NCBI RefSeq assembly: GCF_014845095.1
Contig: NZ_NKUG01000039.1
Span: 1-50,982, forward strand
DNA length: 50,982 bases
Reading direction: 5' to 3'
Source of the DNA: Methylobacterium bullatum
GTDB taxonomy: Bacteria > Pseudomonadota > Alphaproteobacteria > Rhizobiales > Beijerinckiaceae
The translations under genes and the position numbers were made by a program. Below are positions 49,512-50,982 of this stretch, piece by piece (positions within the stretch are counted from its first letter, which is position 1; each line of letters begins with the position of its first letter). The notes below the pieces were generated by a model, which worked only from the letters and a program-made list of their open reading frames with translations, ran no database searches and was not told the DNA's origin.

Positions 49512-50168
49512 ATGGCAGTGGTTGGACGGCGGGTTTTGGTGAGGTTCGATCCCGGCTTTCGCGAGACGCTCGGCGACCTGTTTGCCTGGCGTCGCGACGT
49601 GCGCCGCTTTCGCAGCGATCCCGTGGATGAGGCCGTGTTCCAGCGCTGCCTGGCCCTGGCGATGCTGAGCCCGTCCGTGGGCAACAGCCAGCCCTGGCGT
49701 TTCGTCCGTGTCGCCGACCCTGCCCGGCGCGGGGCGGTGACCGCGAGTTTCGAGCGCTGCAACGATGCGGCGGCCGAGACCTACGAGTGCGAGCGCCGCG
49801 AAGCCTATACCCGCCTGAAGCTCGCGGGCCTGCGCGAGGCGCCCATCCATCTCGCGGTCTTATGCGATGAGAAGACGACAAACGGGTTCGGCCTCGGCCG
49901 CGCCACCATGCCGGAAATGCTGCGCTACTCGGTGGTCACGGCGGTGCACACCTTCTGGCTCGCCGCGCGGGCGCACGGCCTCGGCGTCGGCTGGGTGTCG
50001 ATCATCGAGCCCGATTGCGTCGCGTCGCACCTCGACGTTCCCGCCTCCTGGCGCCTCGTCGCCTATCTCTGCGTCGGCTATCCGGTGGAAGAGCACGACG
50101 ATCCCGAACTCGTCCGGCATGGCTGGCAGGAGCGCGACGAGACGGCTTCCGTCCTGCTGGAGCGGTGA
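49512..50168 (+). CDS. bluB: 5,6-dimethylbenzimidazole synthase
   Basis: A 218-residue nitroreductase-fold enzyme that breaks down reduced FMN to 5,6-dimethylbenzimidazole, the lower ligand of vitamin B12. The BluB signatures are present: LFAWRRDVRRFRSDPVDEA, LSPSVGNSQPWRFVRV, RLKLAGLREAPIHLAVLCDE, GRATMPEMLRYSVVTAVHTFWLAARAHGLGVGWVSI, and AYLCVGYPVEEHDDPEL. The start is uncertain: ATG 49512 has AAGGG almost touching it, and GTG 49539 (VRFDPGF) is the other option. It fits the B12-dependent MetH of this genome. Other cobalamin synthesis genes are not in the window. Confidence 0.9.
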   Translation: MAVVGRRVLVRFDPGFRETLGDLFAWRRDVRRFRSDPVDEAVFQRCLALAMLSPSVGNSQPWRFVRVADPARRGAVTASFERCNDAAAETYECERREAYTRLKLAGLREAPIHLAVLCDEKTTNGFGLGRATMPEMLRYSVVTAVHTFWLAARAHGLGVGWVSIIEPDCVASHLDVPASWRLVAYLCVGYPVEEHDDPELVRHGWQERDETASVLLER

Positions 50169-50356
50169 GCGAGGTGAGCCTTTATCAAAGCCTAATCGGA
50201 CCGTTCGCCTTTAGCGCGAGTGTGAGGGGCGCCGTTTAACCGCGCTCCATCATTCCGGTGCGTATCCGGCCGATGACCCCCACCGGTAACCGGAACGGCA
50301 ATCTCGATCGCTGCTTATCGTGAAGCTCACGGTCTCGCTTTCGGGGATGACGACAG

Positions 50357-50872
50357 ATGTTCGCGCGTAATGGGTTCGCCGCTTGTTTGGCCGCAACGGT
50401 CTTGAGTGTGGGGTTTGCCGCGTCACCGGCCGCGTCCCGCGAACTCGTGGCCTTCGACCAGGCCGTCATGCCCGGTACCGTGGTGGTCCGCACCTCGGAG
50501 CGCCGGCTCTACCTCGTCAACGGCGACGGCACGGCGATCCGCTATCCCGTGGCGGTGGGCAAGCCCGGCAAGCAATGGACCGGCGCCACCAAGATCGACG
50601 GCAAATATGTCGAGCCGGCCTGGTCGCCGCCGCGCGAGGTCAAGCGTGACAACCCGCGCCTGCCCGACGTGATCGCCGGCGGCTCGCCGCACAACCCGAT
50701 GGGCGCGGCGGCGATGACCCTGGCGGGCGGTGAGTACGCCATCCACGGCACCAACCGTCCGAATTCGGTGGGCACCTACGCGTCCTATGGCTGCATCCGC
50801 ATGTACAATCAGGACGTGGTCGATCTCTACGGGCGCGTCTCGGTGGGCACGCAGGTCTACGTCACGCGCTGA
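50357..50872 (+). CDS. Secreted L,D-transpeptidase (YkuD)
   Basis: A 171-residue exported enzyme. The signal peptide covers about residues 1-27 (FAACLAATVLSVGFAASPAAS). The YkuD domain has VVVRTSERRLYLVNG at the start and the catalytic block His130 (IHGTNRP), Cys146 and Arg148 (SYGCIRMYN). These enzymes make 3-3 cross-links in peptidoglycan or attach lipoproteins to it; single-domain proteins of this size are common in Hyphomicrobiales. There is no extra binding domain. Confidence 0.92.
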   Translation: MFARNGFAACLAATVLSVGFAASPAASRELVAFDQAVMPGTVVVRTSERRLYLVNGDGTAIRYPVAVGKPGKQWTGATKIDGKYVEPAWSPPREVKRDNPRLPDVIAGGSPHNPMGAAAMTLAGGEYAIHGTNRPNSVGTYASYGCIRMYNQDVVDLYGRVSVGTQVYVTR

Positions 50873-50880
50873 GCCCGCTC

Positions 50881-50982
50881 TCAGAAGTCGACGGCGATGC
50901 CTTTGACTTCCCAATCGTCGTAGCGGACGGGCTCCAGGCCACCACGGCCCTGGCGCTCGCGGGCGGCGGAGATCTCCGCCGC
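50881..50982 (-). CDS. DUF1674 protein (SDHAF4-like), C-terminal end only
   Basis: The gene runs off the right edge of the window. The visible 33 residues end in RGGLEPVRYDDWEVKGIAVDF, the strongly conserved C-terminal signature of DUF1674. This family includes the mitochondrial succinate dehydrogenase assembly factor SDHAF4, which binds flavinated SdhA. The stop TGA is at 50881-50883. It is convergent with the L,D-transpeptidase gene, with 8 bp between the stops. Confidence 0.88.
   Translation of the reverse strand, partial: AAEISAARERQGRGGLEPVRYDDWEVKGIAVDF

Overview
The window looks like chromosomal DNA of a GC-rich alphaproteobacterium of the order Hyphomicrobiales (Rhizobiales), most likely a Methylobacterium/Methylorubrum-type methylotroph. 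The clues are a formaldehyde-activating-enzyme homologue, a PleC-type kinase, DUF2794 and DUF1674 proteins, a fused ArsR/methyltransferase regulator next to metF-metH, BluB, and palindromic intergenic repeats of a type familiar from that group. Strong G/C bias at third codon positions separates real genes from the many long antisense shadow frames. No tRNA, CRISPR array, transposase or prophage gene was seen.

Layout. (1) 1-4.4 kb: a 42-residue protein with an internal repeat, a CNT-family nucleoside transporter, and on the minus strand a Min operon with two different minC genes followed by minD and minE. (2) 4.5-10.5 kb: a methionine-cycle cluster (ArsR-methyltransferase regulator, metF, B12-dependent metH), with a perfect 20-bp palindrome covering the regulator's start codon. 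(3) 10.5-18.2 kb: a putative lipoprotein, a short hypothetical, a Fae homologue that appears to lack a conserved histidine, a PleC-like histidine kinase, pepN, gloA and a 58-residue protein. (4) 18.4-28.5 kb: RNase P RNA, then the first part of the division and cell-wall (dcw) cluster: rsmH-ftsL-ftsI-murE-murF-mraY-murD, with palindromic repeats between murE and murF and before murD. (5) 28.5-34.9 kb: where ftsW-murG-murC would be expected, there are an acyltransferase-3 protein, an O-antigen-ligase-like membrane protein and a 1219-residue hybrid sensor kinase. (6) 34.9-43.1 kb: a hypothetical gene downstream of ndh, a zeta-class GST, a secreted TonB-C-domain protein, the dgcN-dgcA pair, hisF-hisE-coaA and thpR. 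(7) 43.1-50.98 kb: tesA diverging from an ABC/FtsX pair, a Bax-inhibitor-1 membrane protein, two short proteins, bluB behind an intrinsic terminator, an L,D-transpeptidase, and the C-terminal end of a DUF1674 gene.

How the genes work together. The dcw genes, the two MinC proteins with MinDE, PleC and the L,D-transpeptidase all serve division-site placement, the cell cycle and wall synthesis. A TTAC-N7-TTAA box before the second minC suggests CtrA control. MetF, MetH and the regulator form the methyl cycle, and BluB makes the lower ligand of the cobalamin that MetH needs. The most interesting unexplained structures are the terminator with a competing pairing in the bluB leader, the twin MinC operon, the palindrome over the regulator start codon, the repeat microprotein, and the break of the dcw cluster after murD.
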